A stretch of 58,983 bases of DNA from assembly GCA_963768165.1 (NCBI GenBank), contig CAVYHJ010000004.1, positions 1 through 58,983 of the forward strand, read 5' to 3'. The DNA is from CAVYHJ01 sp963768165 [NCBI: uncultured bacterium] (GTDB lineage: Bacteria; UBP4; UBA4092). Shown one piece after another: positions 1 through 8,051 of this stretch. The notes beneath the pieces are model-generated. The model made no database searches, was not told the DNA's origin, and saw only the letters and a list, made by a program, of their open reading frames with translations. Each line of letters starts with the position of its first letter. Positions within the stretch are counted from its first letter, which is position 1. The position numbers were made by a program, and so were the translations under genes.

Positions 1-1
1 A

Positions 2-217
2 TTATTTACCAGTCTGTTGGAAGCTCAAATCATCATTGAAGATTGGAGAAAGGAGTACAATCAAACCCGACCCCATAGTTCCTTGGCTTATTTGACACCC
101 AAGGAATTTAAAGAAATCTGTGGCAACTCTTCGGTCGCTACGCTCCCTACGAGTTGCCACAATCATCATAACTTGGAGTATACTAACATTACGAGTGGTA
201 CAGTAATCGGGGGCTAG
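2..217 (+). CDS. IS3-family transposase (OrfB/integrase core), C-terminal fragment
   Basis: This is the tail of a DDE integrase-type transposase. The frame is open from the first bases of the window, reading LFTSLLEAQIIIEDWR and then YNQTRPHSSLAYLTPKEF. That N-x-x-RPH-x-SL-x-x-x-TP block is the classic C-terminal signature of IS3 OrfB, just after the catalytic glutamate. The last ~25 residues have no family match and run through the IS end, with the TAG stop inside the terminal repeat. The catalytic D and D residues are upstream of the window, so whether the enzyme is intact cannot be judged. Confidence 0.85.
   Translation, partial: LFTSLLEAQIIIEDWRKEYNQTRPHSSLAYLTPKEFKEICGNSSVATLPTSCHNHHNLEYTNITSGTVIGG
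121..159. repeat. 9-bp inverted repeat near the IS end
   Basis: TGGCAACTC at 121-129 and GAGTTGCCA at 151-159 form a perfect 9-bp stem around a 21-base loop. It lies in the 3' part of the transposase ORF, about 60 bases before the IS end. It could act as a transcription-stopping or translation-limiting hairpin of the element. No U-tract follows, so it is not a classic intrinsic terminator. Confidence 0.5.
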
Positions 218-2547
218 TCACTCTTATTAACAAATTCTGTTTGATAGTTACCATATATACCAACAATAATAGGAATTAACTGCTCTTTAACATCAATACC
301 CTGGGAATTAAATTTATTTATTAAATTTACCCTTATATTTTGTTCACAGTCACTAAATTTTAAATTAACATCTTTATAACTATTAACCTTACTTTCCAAC
401 TCATTTAGTTCATTATTTATAAATTCATTTTCTTTTTTCAGAATTTCGAGTTCATTAAAGGGATTGGCCGCATCTTCAGTTGTCAAAACATGTTCTCTTT
501 TAAAATATTCTGATAATCCTATTGATTTAATTTTCATCCATTGAGTTTCGGGATGGCCTTCTGTAACAATATATAAATCATACATTCCTGTGTCTTTAAG
601 TGATTTTATAAAATCGAAAGCTTCTTTAAATGGGTATCTATCTACAGAGAGAAATTTATATCTGAGTAAATTAATTAACTCGATATCTTTTTCAATCATT
701 GTTTTATAGGATGATATAAAATCCTTTTTCCAATTAACTGTTGATAAATATACTTCAATCGCTAGGATATTATTTTTAGAATTGATATTCTCTTTAGGGT
801 TAACAACTTTTTTAAATCCTTGATATATATCTTCTGCTAAACCTTGTTTTAAATACAATATCATATATACTGCGTACCAGCCGGGATGATTCCATTCCTG
901 CCGAAAATCACCCAATTTTAAATGTTTATAGAAAGGCCAAATCTTGTAAACGTACTTTTCAAAAAACCGCAAAGGATCGAAACTCGCATCTTTATTTATA
1001 AAAGGGTTTATACTTTGACTAGGATGTTTTGAAGGACTATCACTTTTATTATGGAGCCAATTTAAGGCATATTCCAAGCCCCTATCTCTTTCTGATTTTG
1101 AGTTTAGAAGGGTTCCATCAAGATCAAGTAGAATGGCATATTTCGGTACGATTTCATCGAGTACTTTATTTTTATTCTTTTCAGTATTATATTCATTATG
1201 ACCTAAAAATATTTTTTCCAATTCATGAATTTTATTGTTTCTTCGATATGCTGCTAATTGCACTAAATCTAATATATTTGTTTGTTCAATTTTAAGATGA
1301 TTTGACCTTTCTGAAGATTGATATTGGTGAAGTTCCAAGAGGTTAAATTTATTATCTATTTGTTTATGGATATTTGATTCTTTTAAAAGGTTTTTTAAGC
1401 TACAAAATCCATCTAGATTATTTTTTGAAATAGCTAGAGCTATTCCGTATTCTATTATCTTTTCCCATGGTTTATCTTTCCAATACTTATTAAAAATATC
1501 ATATGCTTCTTCGTAATAATTTCCATAGATAGTATTTTTATTGATGACTATATTACTTATGGCTTTATAAAGAGCAAATGAAAGTAAAAAACCGGCTTTA
1601 AATCTTTCAGGAATATCTTCATTTTGAAAAGGTATTAGATTGCCAGTTAAATTTAGATTGAATAATTCCGAACCTTCTTCATCACAGTAGAAAATATTTT
1701 TTGGTGAGTAAAATATAATAGGTATATTTTTCTCACTGAAATATTTTTTATAACCTTTAGGAATTTGGTGATGCAAGATATCAACTTCATCTTCGGAAAT
1801 AAATATACCTGCAATATTTATAGATCTTCTAGATTTTTCATTAAGTAGTTTTAAGAAATTATCTATATGTATAGGTTCTCTCTTACATCTAGTACAATCG
1901 ATAAATATTTTTTTTTCAGAGGAAATTAATGCTTTGTCACATATAAATTTAAAAATATTTTTAAAGTAGGGTGTTTTAATGGAAGACAAATATATAGCAT
2001 TTGCATTATTTAATATATTTTTAATTTCTGAATTATTTTTAATATCTTGATCGGAGAGTTCAAATTTAGAAAAAAGTGGCCTGCCTGTAAAAGGTCCTTG
2101 TGGTTTATGCCATATTGTACATCTCGGTTCGCCTTCTCTTTCGATAATATATTTTCTTAATTTCTTTTGCTTTAATACATCGATGGAATTTTGTTGTCCA
2201 TGTTGTCCATCATAAAAAAACTCGTTTTCTAATAAAAGTCTACCTAAATTACCTGTTTTTGTGATCAAATACGGATTGTAAATACCATCATATTCATCTA
2301 TTAAGTGTGCTAAAATACTGGACACTCTTGCTGATCGTCCTCCTATAGTACATACTCTATCCTTCATGTTATTGCTCTTAATATTGTATTCCCTAATATC
2401 CATTATAATATCAGGTAGAGTTACAATATTTATTGATATTCCTTCACCAGTAGGACGATCATTTTTATCCTTTCCTCCAATATATTTAAGAATTTCAAGT
2501 TGCGTATGAATTTCATCTACAACAGAATGATAATTACTTTTTTTCAT
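214..2547 (-). CDS. PfkB-like/HAD fusion protein, 3' end cut by the IS
   Basis: The 777-residue product has two parts. Residues ~1-370 look like a divergent PfkB/ribokinase-fold sugar kinase (GGRSARVSSILAHL near residue 70; a TKTGNLGRLL segment). From ~465 there is a haloacid dehalogenase-type domain with motif I DLDGTLLN (Asp475, Asp477) and a motif II-like YIVTEG segment. The ATG is preceded by AAGGAG at good spacing. The last residues (SD) and the TAG stop come from the IS terminus at 214-220, so the native C-terminus is missing. I cannot see a clear HAD motif IV (acidic pair), which may have been lost. The fusion suggests a sugar or nucleotide-sugar phosphorylation/dephosphorylation role, but that is inference. 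The gene is T/A-rich compared with its neighbours and could be acquired DNA. Confidence 0.65.
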   Translation of the reverse strand: MKKSNYHSVVDEIHTQLEILKYIGGKDKNDRPTGEGISINIVTLPDIIMDIREYNIKSNNMKDRVCTIGGRSARVSSILAHLIDEYDGIYNPYLITKTGNLGRLLLENEFFYDGQHGQQNSIDVLKQKKLRKYIIEREGEPRCTIWHKPQGPFTGRPLFSKFELSDQDIKNNSEIKNILNNANAIYLSSIKTPYFKNIFKFICDKALISSEKKIFIDCTRCKREPIHIDNFLKLLNEKSRRSINIAGIFISEDEVDILHHQIPKGYKKYFSEKNIPIIFYSPKNIFYCDEEGSELFNLNLTGNLIPFQNEDIPERFKAGFLLSFALYKAISNIVINKNTIYGNYYEEAYDIFNKYWKDKPWEKIIEYGIALAISKNNLDGFCSLKNLLKESNIHKQIDNKFNLLELHQYQSSERSNHLKIEQTNILDLVQLAAYRRNNKIHELEKIFLGHNEYNTEKNKNKVLDEIVPKYAILLDLDGTLLNSKSERDRGLEYALNWLHNKSDSPSKHPSQSINPFINKDASFDPLRFFEKYVYKIWPFYKHLKLGDFRQEWNHPGWYAVYMILYLKQGLAEDIYQGFKKVVNPKENINSKNNILAIEVYLSTVNWKKDFISSYKTMIEKDIELINLLRYKFLSVDRYPFKEAFDFIKSLKDTGMYDLYIVTEGHPETQWMKIKSIGLSEYFKREHVLTTEDAANPFNELEILKKENEFINNELNELESKVNSYKDVNLKFSDCEQNIRVNLINKFNSQGIDVKEQLIPIIVGIYGNYQTEFVNKSD

Positions 2548-2871
2548 AGCACCTTCTCCTTAAATAACAAATTGAATTGAACATTCGTTTATCATGTTCT
2601 TATAAAATGGATCGTAACTTAAGATGAAACATCTTCTAATAAAATTTGATATTGTGATATTAGGCTAATTTAATCAAGCTTTCTTATCAAATGTATATCT
2701 TTATTCTCAGTTGAACAAACCTACTAAAAATTACTTTCTACCTTATGTTCAGATAGTCATTATAATGTAGGAGATTGTACTGCTTTTCTGTAGTAGGGTC
2801 AAGCATGAGTCAGATAGATATAGAGCGCCCACTTGCTATCATTTCGATTCTAGCGTAGATTAGAATAAGGA
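2548..2871. other. divergent intergenic region
   Basis: This 324-base AT-rich gap separates the divergent PfkB/HAD and transglutaminase-like genes and must carry both promoters. I see no convincing -35/-10 pair, hairpin or RNA gene in it. Confidence 0.5.
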
Positions 2872-5800
2872 ATGAAAAAGTATACTCGTCGGTTATTATG
2901 TGGTCAAATCTTTGTAATAGTTGTTGTTCTATTACAATCGTTCGTTTATTCCGCAACATCATTGCCGGAGGCGTGGCAGAATTATTTAACCCAACCCAAT
3001 GCCAAAGACGCGGAACTGCGGTTTAAAAAGGCTCTCCAAACAGACAATAAAAATCCGCAGCTCTGGTGGGGATTGGCAGTCACGGAGAAGGCGCTGGGAA
3101 ATTATGACGCAGCGTTTACGGACGTAGTCTCCGCTTTGGATAATGGACGCTATGACCCGCTGGCGGAAGTCTATCTCTCCCGTGCATTTGAATTAAAATT
3201 TTATTGTCATAATCCAAAACAGTTGACCACGTTGTGCGAATCCATTGTTAACGATTCCAATTGTACTCCTTATTTCTGTTCGGTGACGCATTGGTATTTA
3301 TCTTTCCTGTATCGTGAGGAAGGACACCTGGATTTGGCGCGAAAAGAAATTCAGCAATTGGGTTTTGTCACGGATTATCTGGTGATTGGTCCCTTTGATA
3401 ATGAGGGGAAAGCGGGATTCAATACTGTCTATCCGCCGGAAAAAGAGATTTCTCTGGATACGTCCTATCCGGGGAAATTGGTGGACACAAAATGGTTTCA
3501 ACCAACCGCTAAACCGGATTGGGGAATTATCAATTTGAGCAATATTTTACGTCCGCAAGAAAAAGTAACCGGATACATATTAACCTATGTCTATAGCTCA
3601 TCATTGCAACAAGCGGCGCTTCGATTGGGAGGAAGTGCTCTGAAAGTATGGGTAAATGAAGAAGAAGTTTTAAGTAATCCTGCCATCCGCCAAGGGAAAT
3701 TCGACCAGGAACATATCTCCATCGCTCTGGCGCAAGGATGGAATCAAATCCTCATTAAATCCGGTACCCAGACAGATGGTTGGGATGTTTTTATCCGAAT
3801 CACCGATCCCCATGGAAATTCTATTCCCGGATTAAAATATTCCGTGGATACGGGAATGATTGCTTCTTATCATAAGCCGGAGATAGATGAAACGGTCTCC
3901 AAATCGGCCATTGATATTGGGACCATTCTTACCCTTGAAAAAGAATGTAAAGACAATCCGGACGATGCAATGGCGTACGCGGATTTGGCATACTTGTATA
4001 CCCTCCGCAAAGTCCATGACGAAAATTCTCAGGAAAATATATTAGACATTGAAACTTCTTTATCCTTTTATCCCAAGTCTACCTATTTTGCGAAAGTCTA
4101 CGCGGATTGCCAGCCGGACGATAACCTGCGCCGGCAGAAAATTGAATCTGCCTGGGATATCGATTCAACGGATGTTGAATTGCTTAATCGGTTGGGGGAT
4201 ATGGATACCAAAGCCGGACTTTCGGAAAGTGCTGTGAAGAAATATCAAAAAACCTTGGAACTCAATTCCGATTTCGGGATGGGAGATTACAATTTGGGAA
4301 ATGAATCTCGAGGCAGGGGTTGGAATGAGGAAGCGGCTGGTTATTTTTCCAAAGCCACGGCAGTATACCCATTTTTACCGGATTCTTATTATCAACTGGC
4401 GAATCTCCCGTTGGCTGAATTATCCCGTGAGAAAAAAATCCAGTTGTTGGAACAAGCCTTGGCGGCGGATGGATTTTATGACCCGGCACTGGATCAACTT
4501 ATGGAGTTTTATTTGAATGAAGGAGACTATAAGAAATTTAACGAATTGGCAAATCTTAAATTGGCATTAAATCCATTCGACCTGTCCGTGTATCAAAAGT
4601 TGGCCAATATCGCGTATCAAAAAGACGATTTCGAAAACGCCATGCAAGAGTGTAATAAGGGATTGGCGATTGCTCCCATGGACTCTTCCCTGTTGAAAGA
4701 AAAAGGATTGATTTATCATAAACTGGGAAAGACCGATGTCGCTAAAAAAATGTGGGAGTTGGGATTAAAAGCAAAACCCAATGATGTTTGGTTAACTGAA
4801 TATTTGTCATTTCTGGCACCCGAGTCCGAGAAATATTATTATCCTTTCAGAGTCACTTTTGACCAGGCCAAATCCTTTAGTCTTACTTCCGTAGATATCT
4901 CCCAGGCGAATATGGTGTATCTCCTGGATCAACAAGTCAATAAAGTTTATGACGACGGGAACGCCAGCCATTATCATCATCAAGTTATCAAAGCCCTATC
5001 GGAAGATGGTGTACGCCAGTTGGTCTCTCAAACGATCTCCTACAGTCCCAATCGGGAAAAAGTGGAACTTATCAAATGTCAGGTCATCAAACCCGATGGG
5101 ACGGTCGTGGACGGAAAAGAAGCCGGTGAATTTTCCGCCTCGGATGTTGGTTCCCGCCTTTATTATGATTATGTTGTGAAACAATATTCCTTCCCCGGTC
5201 TCGAAAAAGGCGGGTACATCAATTTCGAATACAAAGTGGATGAAACGCATAATAATCTTTATGCCGATTATTTTGGAGATATGTTTATCGTCGGCAATTA
5301 TGACCCAACAGTAAAAAGCGATTATGTGCTGATTATGCCAGCTTCCCGGAAATTCTATTTTTATCAAGACCGGACGGATATTAAACCTGTCATTGAAGAT
5401 TCTCCAACAGCGCCTACACTGACCTATATCTGGCGGTTCGCGAATCTGCCCTATGTGGAACAAGAACCCTATATGCCGTCTTACAGTGAGACATTGCCTT
5501 ATATCAAAGTCTCTTCCTTTTCCAAATGGGATGAAGTCGCCAAATGGTATTGGAATTTAATTCAAGACCAGTTTACTTGTCCGGATGATTTAAAACAATT
5601 CGTTCTATCCCTGACCCAGGATAAAAAGACCAACATGGATAAAATCAAAGCGTTGTATGATTTCACGGTGACGGATGTCCGTTATTTGGGATTGGAATTT
5701 GGCGCCAGTGGATATGTCCCCCATAAGGCAATGGATATTTTCCGTTCACGATACGGGGATTGCAAAGACAAAGCGACCTTGTTAATTACGATGTTAAAAG

Positions 5801-6711
5801 AAATCGGGATACCGGCGGATATTGTTTTAGTCCGTACCAGAGATTTGGGGAAAGTGGATTATTCGTTACCCAGCTTGGGTTTGTTTGATCATGCCATCGC
5901 CCATGTGCCTGAGAGACCCCATGAAATGGGTGTGGATGGGCATGAAGTCTGGTTGGACGGAACTGCCATGTATTGCGCGCTGAGTGAATTCCCTTCGGGC
6001 GACCAGGGCATTCAGGTTTTTTGTATTAATTCCTCCGGAGGACATTTTGAAACCACCACGACTTATACCGCCGACCAGTCGGTCGCTTCGTATAAGACAG
6101 AAATCAATTTATCTTCTGACGGCAGTGCTACGGGGACACGGACTACTCGTGTGGCAGGCCAATTTGCGCCTTCCATGCGGTATTATTTTGCCAACCCGGC
6201 GAAAATCAAACAGGACGTCGAACGCCAATTTAATTCCATGTTCCCGGGAACCCAAATTGGCGATATTGAACATTCCGATTTCAATGAATTAAACCAACCT
6301 CCCCATCTCTCCTTTAATTTCAGCATTCCGCAGATGGCTTCAAAAACAGGGGATAAGTTGCAAATCAACGGGGCTGTTTTTCCCACCCGTATGACGGATA
6401 ATTATGCCCGTAGATCCGAACGGATTCATCCCATGAGTTTCCCGTTGGTCTGGACTCGGAAAATTGATACTGTCTATCAAATTCCCGACGGATATAAAGT
6501 AGATTACCTTCCCGCGAAAACAGAAAAGAAATACCCTTTTGGATATTTTTCTTCGGAGTATACGATGAATAAAAACCAATTGACTTATTCTGAAGAAATC
6601 CAGTTGACAACGACAGAATTGTCACCCGAAAATTACTCCCAGTTCCGTGCCTGGTGCAACCTTATTGATCGCAAAGAAGATGAAAAAATATTCTTGGCTC
6701 CCGCCCGGTAA
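2872..6711 (+). CDS. exported TPR / DUF3857 / transglutaminase-like protein
   Basis: A 1279-residue exported protein. Residues 1-28 form a signal peptide (KKYTRR, then a hydrophobic run). TPR-like helices follow (~40-110), then a beta-sandwich segment (~160-320) resembling accessory domains of glycoside hydrolases, a second TPR block (~355-650), a DUF3857 region (~690-880) and a transglutaminase-like domain (~900-1060). The Cys-His-Asp triad is visible as Cys964 (YGDCKDKA), His1007 (FDHAIAHV) and Asp1029 (WLDGTA). Proteins of this class are usually periplasmic or surface-attached; substrates are unknown. The ATG has only AAGG immediately before it, so the start rests mainly on the signal peptide. 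It converges on the next gene with 7 bases between stops. Confidence 0.88.
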   Translation: MKKYTRRLLCGQIFVIVVVLLQSFVYSATSLPEAWQNYLTQPNAKDAELRFKKALQTDNKNPQLWWGLAVTEKALGNYDAAFTDVVSALDNGRYDPLAEVYLSRAFELKFYCHNPKQLTTLCESIVNDSNCTPYFCSVTHWYLSFLYREEGHLDLARKEIQQLGFVTDYLVIGPFDNEGKAGFNTVYPPEKEISLDTSYPGKLVDTKWFQPTAKPDWGIINLSNILRPQEKVTGYILTYVYSSSLQQAALRLGGSALKVWVNEEEVLSNPAIRQGKFDQEHISIALAQGWNQILIKSGTQTDGWDVFIRITDPHGNSIPGLKYSVDTGMIASYHKPEIDETVSKSAIDIGTILTLEKECKDNPDDAMAYADLAYLYTLRKVHDENSQENILDIETSLSFYPKSTYFAKVYADCQPDDNLRRQKIESAWDIDSTDVELLNRLGDMDTKAGLSESAVKKYQKTLELNSDFGMGDYNLGNESRGRGWNEEAAGYFSKATAVYPFLPDSYYQLANLPLAELSREKKIQLLEQALAADGFYDPALDQLMEFYLNEGDYKKFNELANLKLALNPFDLSVYQKLANIAYQKDDFENAMQECNKGLAIAPMDSSLLKEKGLIYHKLGKTDVAKKMWELGLKAKPNDVWLTEYLSFLAPESEKYYYPFRVTFDQAKSFSLTSVDISQANMVYLLDQQVNKVYDDGNASHYHHQVIKALSEDGVRQLVSQTISYSPNREKVELIKCQVIKPDGTVVDGKEAGEFSASDVGSRLYYDYVVKQYSFPGLEKGGYINFEYKVDETHNNLYADYFGDMFIVGNYDPTVKSDYVLIMPASRKFYFYQDRTDIKPVIEDSPTAPTLTYIWRFANLPYVEQEPYMPSYSETLPYIKVSSFSKWDEVAKWYWNLIQDQFTCPDDLKQFVLSLTQDKKTNMDKIKALYDFTVTDVRYLGLEFGASGYVPHKAMDIFRSRYGDCKDKATLLITMLKEIGIPADIVLVRTRDLGKVDYSLPSLGLFDHAIAHVPERPHEMGVDGHEVWLDGTAMYCALSEFPSGDQGIQVFCINSSGGHFETTTTYTADQSVASYKTEINLSSDGSATGTRTTRVAGQFAPSMRYYFANPAKIKQDVERQFNSMFPGTQIGDIEHSDFNELNQPPHLSFNFSIPQMASKTGDKLQINGAVFPTRMTDNYARRSERIHPMSFPLVWTRKIDTVYQIPDGYKVDYLPAKTEKKYPFGYFSSEYTMNKNQLTYSEEIQLTTTELSPENYSQFRAWCNLIDRKEDEKIFLAPAR

Positions 6712-6718
6712 GGATGGT

Positions 6719-7009
6719 TCAGGAAACACATTGTAAATCGCCTACGACGACAACAGAGTTTTCACTGTCCCAACAATTTGGCACATATTTATGTGCGGCA
6801 TAATCGTTATACCATTGCTTTCCTGCTAAATATTTGAATTCGTATTCTCCGGGAGGTAATTCCACTGCCAATTTCCATTTTCCATTGGCGCATTCCATCG
6901 GATGCGACTTCTCATTCCACTCATTGAAATCACCCACTAAATAAACCTGCTCGTAACAAGGATGATCGAAAATAAATTCGATTTTTTGATCTTTGCCGAT
7001 ATAAATCAT
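6719..7009 (-). CDS. small glycogen-binding (CBM48/AMPK-beta-like) domain protein
   Basis: The product is 96 residues, almost entirely one E-set carbohydrate-binding domain: EFIFDHPCYEQVYLVGDFNEWNE, then GKWKLAVELPPGEYEFKYLAG and a YNDYAAHKYVPN loop. The order F-x-L-x-G-DFN-x-W...G-x-Y-x-FKY is the hallmark of AMPK-beta/isoamylase N-terminal domains that bind alpha-glucan. I start at the ATG at 7009-7007 because GGGAGG lies five bases upstream; an in-frame ATG 27 bases earlier has no such site. It stands alone without an enzyme domain, so it may tether a partner to glycogen or serve as a regulatory module. Confidence 0.8.
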   Translation of the reverse strand: MIYIGKDQKIEFIFDHPCYEQVYLVGDFNEWNEKSHPMECANGKWKLAVELPPGEYEFKYLAGKQWYNDYAAHKYVPNCWDSENSVVVVGDLQCVS

Positions 7010-7297
7010 AGAAACCTCCCTGGGAGATAAAAACAAGGTGGATTAGTTTGGAAAAACAGGTTAAAACCGAAGAAATCTACTATTTCATTGGACACTTTTA
7101 GAAGCATCTTTTTCGCTCCTATCAATGATATTCAAGGCCTTGGATTCGGTCAGCGGGCAAGGTCGGTCTGAGATTGTCCGTTGAAGGAATCGTTCGTCTC
7201 AGTTCAATACTATAAAAAATTTTACGCCTCCCAAAACCAAAAGTCAAGAAAAATATTTTACTTAAAAGTAGGATTGGTAATAGGGAATAGGGAGGGA

Positions 7298-7633
7298 TTA
7301 TTGGGTGGTGGATGGAACATAAACGACTTCCCCGGGCCGTGTAAAATTCAGTTTTTCGCGCGCCTGTTTTTCAATGGTTTCCGGGTCGGCTTTTTTTAAC
7401 TTTTCTTTTTCTTGTTCCAATTGAACAATCTGTTGTTGAACCCGCGCGTTTTCCCGACTCTGCAGAACCATCCGTTCCTTTATAGCATACCATTTCAATG
7501 ATTCTTTTAAGAGAAAACCTAGAGGAACGGCCAGGAGTATGAAAGTCCAAATAATCTTTTGTCGGTTTATTTTATGGGGAGTCTTTTTCTGCGGTACAGA
7601 CGTTTTTTTCGATTTCTTGCCAAAAAATCTCAT
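7298..7633 (-). CDS. septum formation initiator, FtsB/DivIC-like
   Basis: A 111-residue single-pass membrane protein of the FtsB/DivIC family, which bridges FtsL and FtsQ in the divisome. A basic cytoplasmic N-terminus (~1-27) is followed by one transmembrane helix (IIWTFILLAVPLGFLL), a coiled coil (~50-85, VQQQIVQLEQEKEKLKK) and the family end motif EKQAREKLNFTRPGEVVY. Length, order and end motif all fit. No other division gene is adjacent, and the upstream DNA has no strong ribosome-binding site. Confidence 0.85.
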   Translation of the reverse strand: MRFFGKKSKKTSVPQKKTPHKINRQKIIWTFILLAVPLGFLLKESLKWYAIKERMVLQSRENARVQQQIVQLEQEKEKLKKADPETIEKQAREKLNFTRPGEVVYVPSTTQ

Positions 7634-7749
7634 GTGAATCTTTTACCATTCTATGACTTAAATGTCAAGAAAAACGTGTATAAAATATATTCTCTCCTAA
7701 TCCATTACATCCGTGGCATGAGTGGAATTCCTATTTTCAATTCCGCTTC

Positions 7750-7783
7750 TTGTAATGAACGAGACCCGTCTCGTTCATTACAA
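7750..7783. repeat. perfect 16-bp palindrome with 2-base loop
   Basis: Bases 7750-7765 pair perfectly with 7768-7783, leaving only CC unpaired. The arm begins TTGTAATGAACGAGAC. There is no T-tract on either side. Such a long perfect dyad is unlikely by chance and may be a mobile palindromic repeat, a protein-binding site or a transcript end structure. Confidence 0.75.
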
Positions 7784-7874
7784 TGCCAAAATGACCCGCC
7801 TATCATTTCATGGGAATGATGAAATAATTGTTAACATTTGTTAACAATTTATCTCTAATGAAATCAAAGATCTA

Positions 7875-7900
7875 AATTCTTCCGCAATTGCGAAAGAATT
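7875..7900. repeat. 26-bp near-perfect palindrome
   Basis: Bases 7875-7900 are a palindrome centred between 7887 and 7888 (central CGCAATTGCG), with 12 of 13 base pairs matched and no loop. The loopless symmetry fits a dimeric protein operator better than an RNA hairpin. It lies about 150 bases beyond the 3' end of the dehydrogenase gene and upstream of the FtsB-like gene, so it could be an operator for the latter. Confidence 0.5.
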
Positions 7901-8005
7901 ATTTGACATTTGTCGGATGACTATCTTTGGGGATACTTCTTAAGCCAATATAATTTGCCTAAATGATGTGTGGGTCTCAGCCATGCAAATGGTATTCCCA
8001 CTTCC

Positions 8006-8027
8006 ATTCCCAAAGGAATTTGGGAAT
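8006..8027 (-). terminator. hairpin after the UDP-sugar dehydrogenase gene
   Basis: ATTCCCAAA at 8006-8014 pairs with TTTGGGAAT at 8019-8027 around a 4-base loop. It lies 25 bases beyond the stop of the minus-strand dehydrogenase gene, a suitable place for a transcript end. No run of U follows on that strand, so it may protect the 3' end rather than terminate on its own. Confidence 0.45.
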
Positions 8028-8051
8028 TATTGGATCAATCGTAAGTTGGGG

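Larger units (their letters stand above)
1..220 (+). mobile_element. right end of an IS3-family insertion sequence
   Basis: The left edge of the window lies inside an insertion sequence. The visible part holds the 3' end of its transposase gene and then a terminus that reads TGACTAGCCCCCGATTA on the minus strand, from base 220 leftwards. Inverted repeats of many IS3-family elements begin with TGA followed by a C-rich stretch, so I place the IS boundary at about 220. The adjoining bases from 221 belong to the interrupted PfkB/HAD gene. The other IS end and the target duplication lie outside the window. Confidence 0.75.
7634..8051. other. intergenic DNA rich in inverted repeats
   Basis: No ORF of interest lies in this 418-base gap between two same-strand genes. 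It holds at least three notable dyads (listed separately), a small one (ATTTCAT 7805-7811 with ATGAAAT 7819-7825) and a direct repeat of TTGTTAACA at ~7828-7850. I see no RNA family that I recognise. Confidence 0.6.

Noticed and set aside
4996-5463. 155-residue minus-strand ORF inside the transglutaminase-like gene
   Set aside because: Antisense shadow of a gene with clear domains on the other strand; no start signal or family match.
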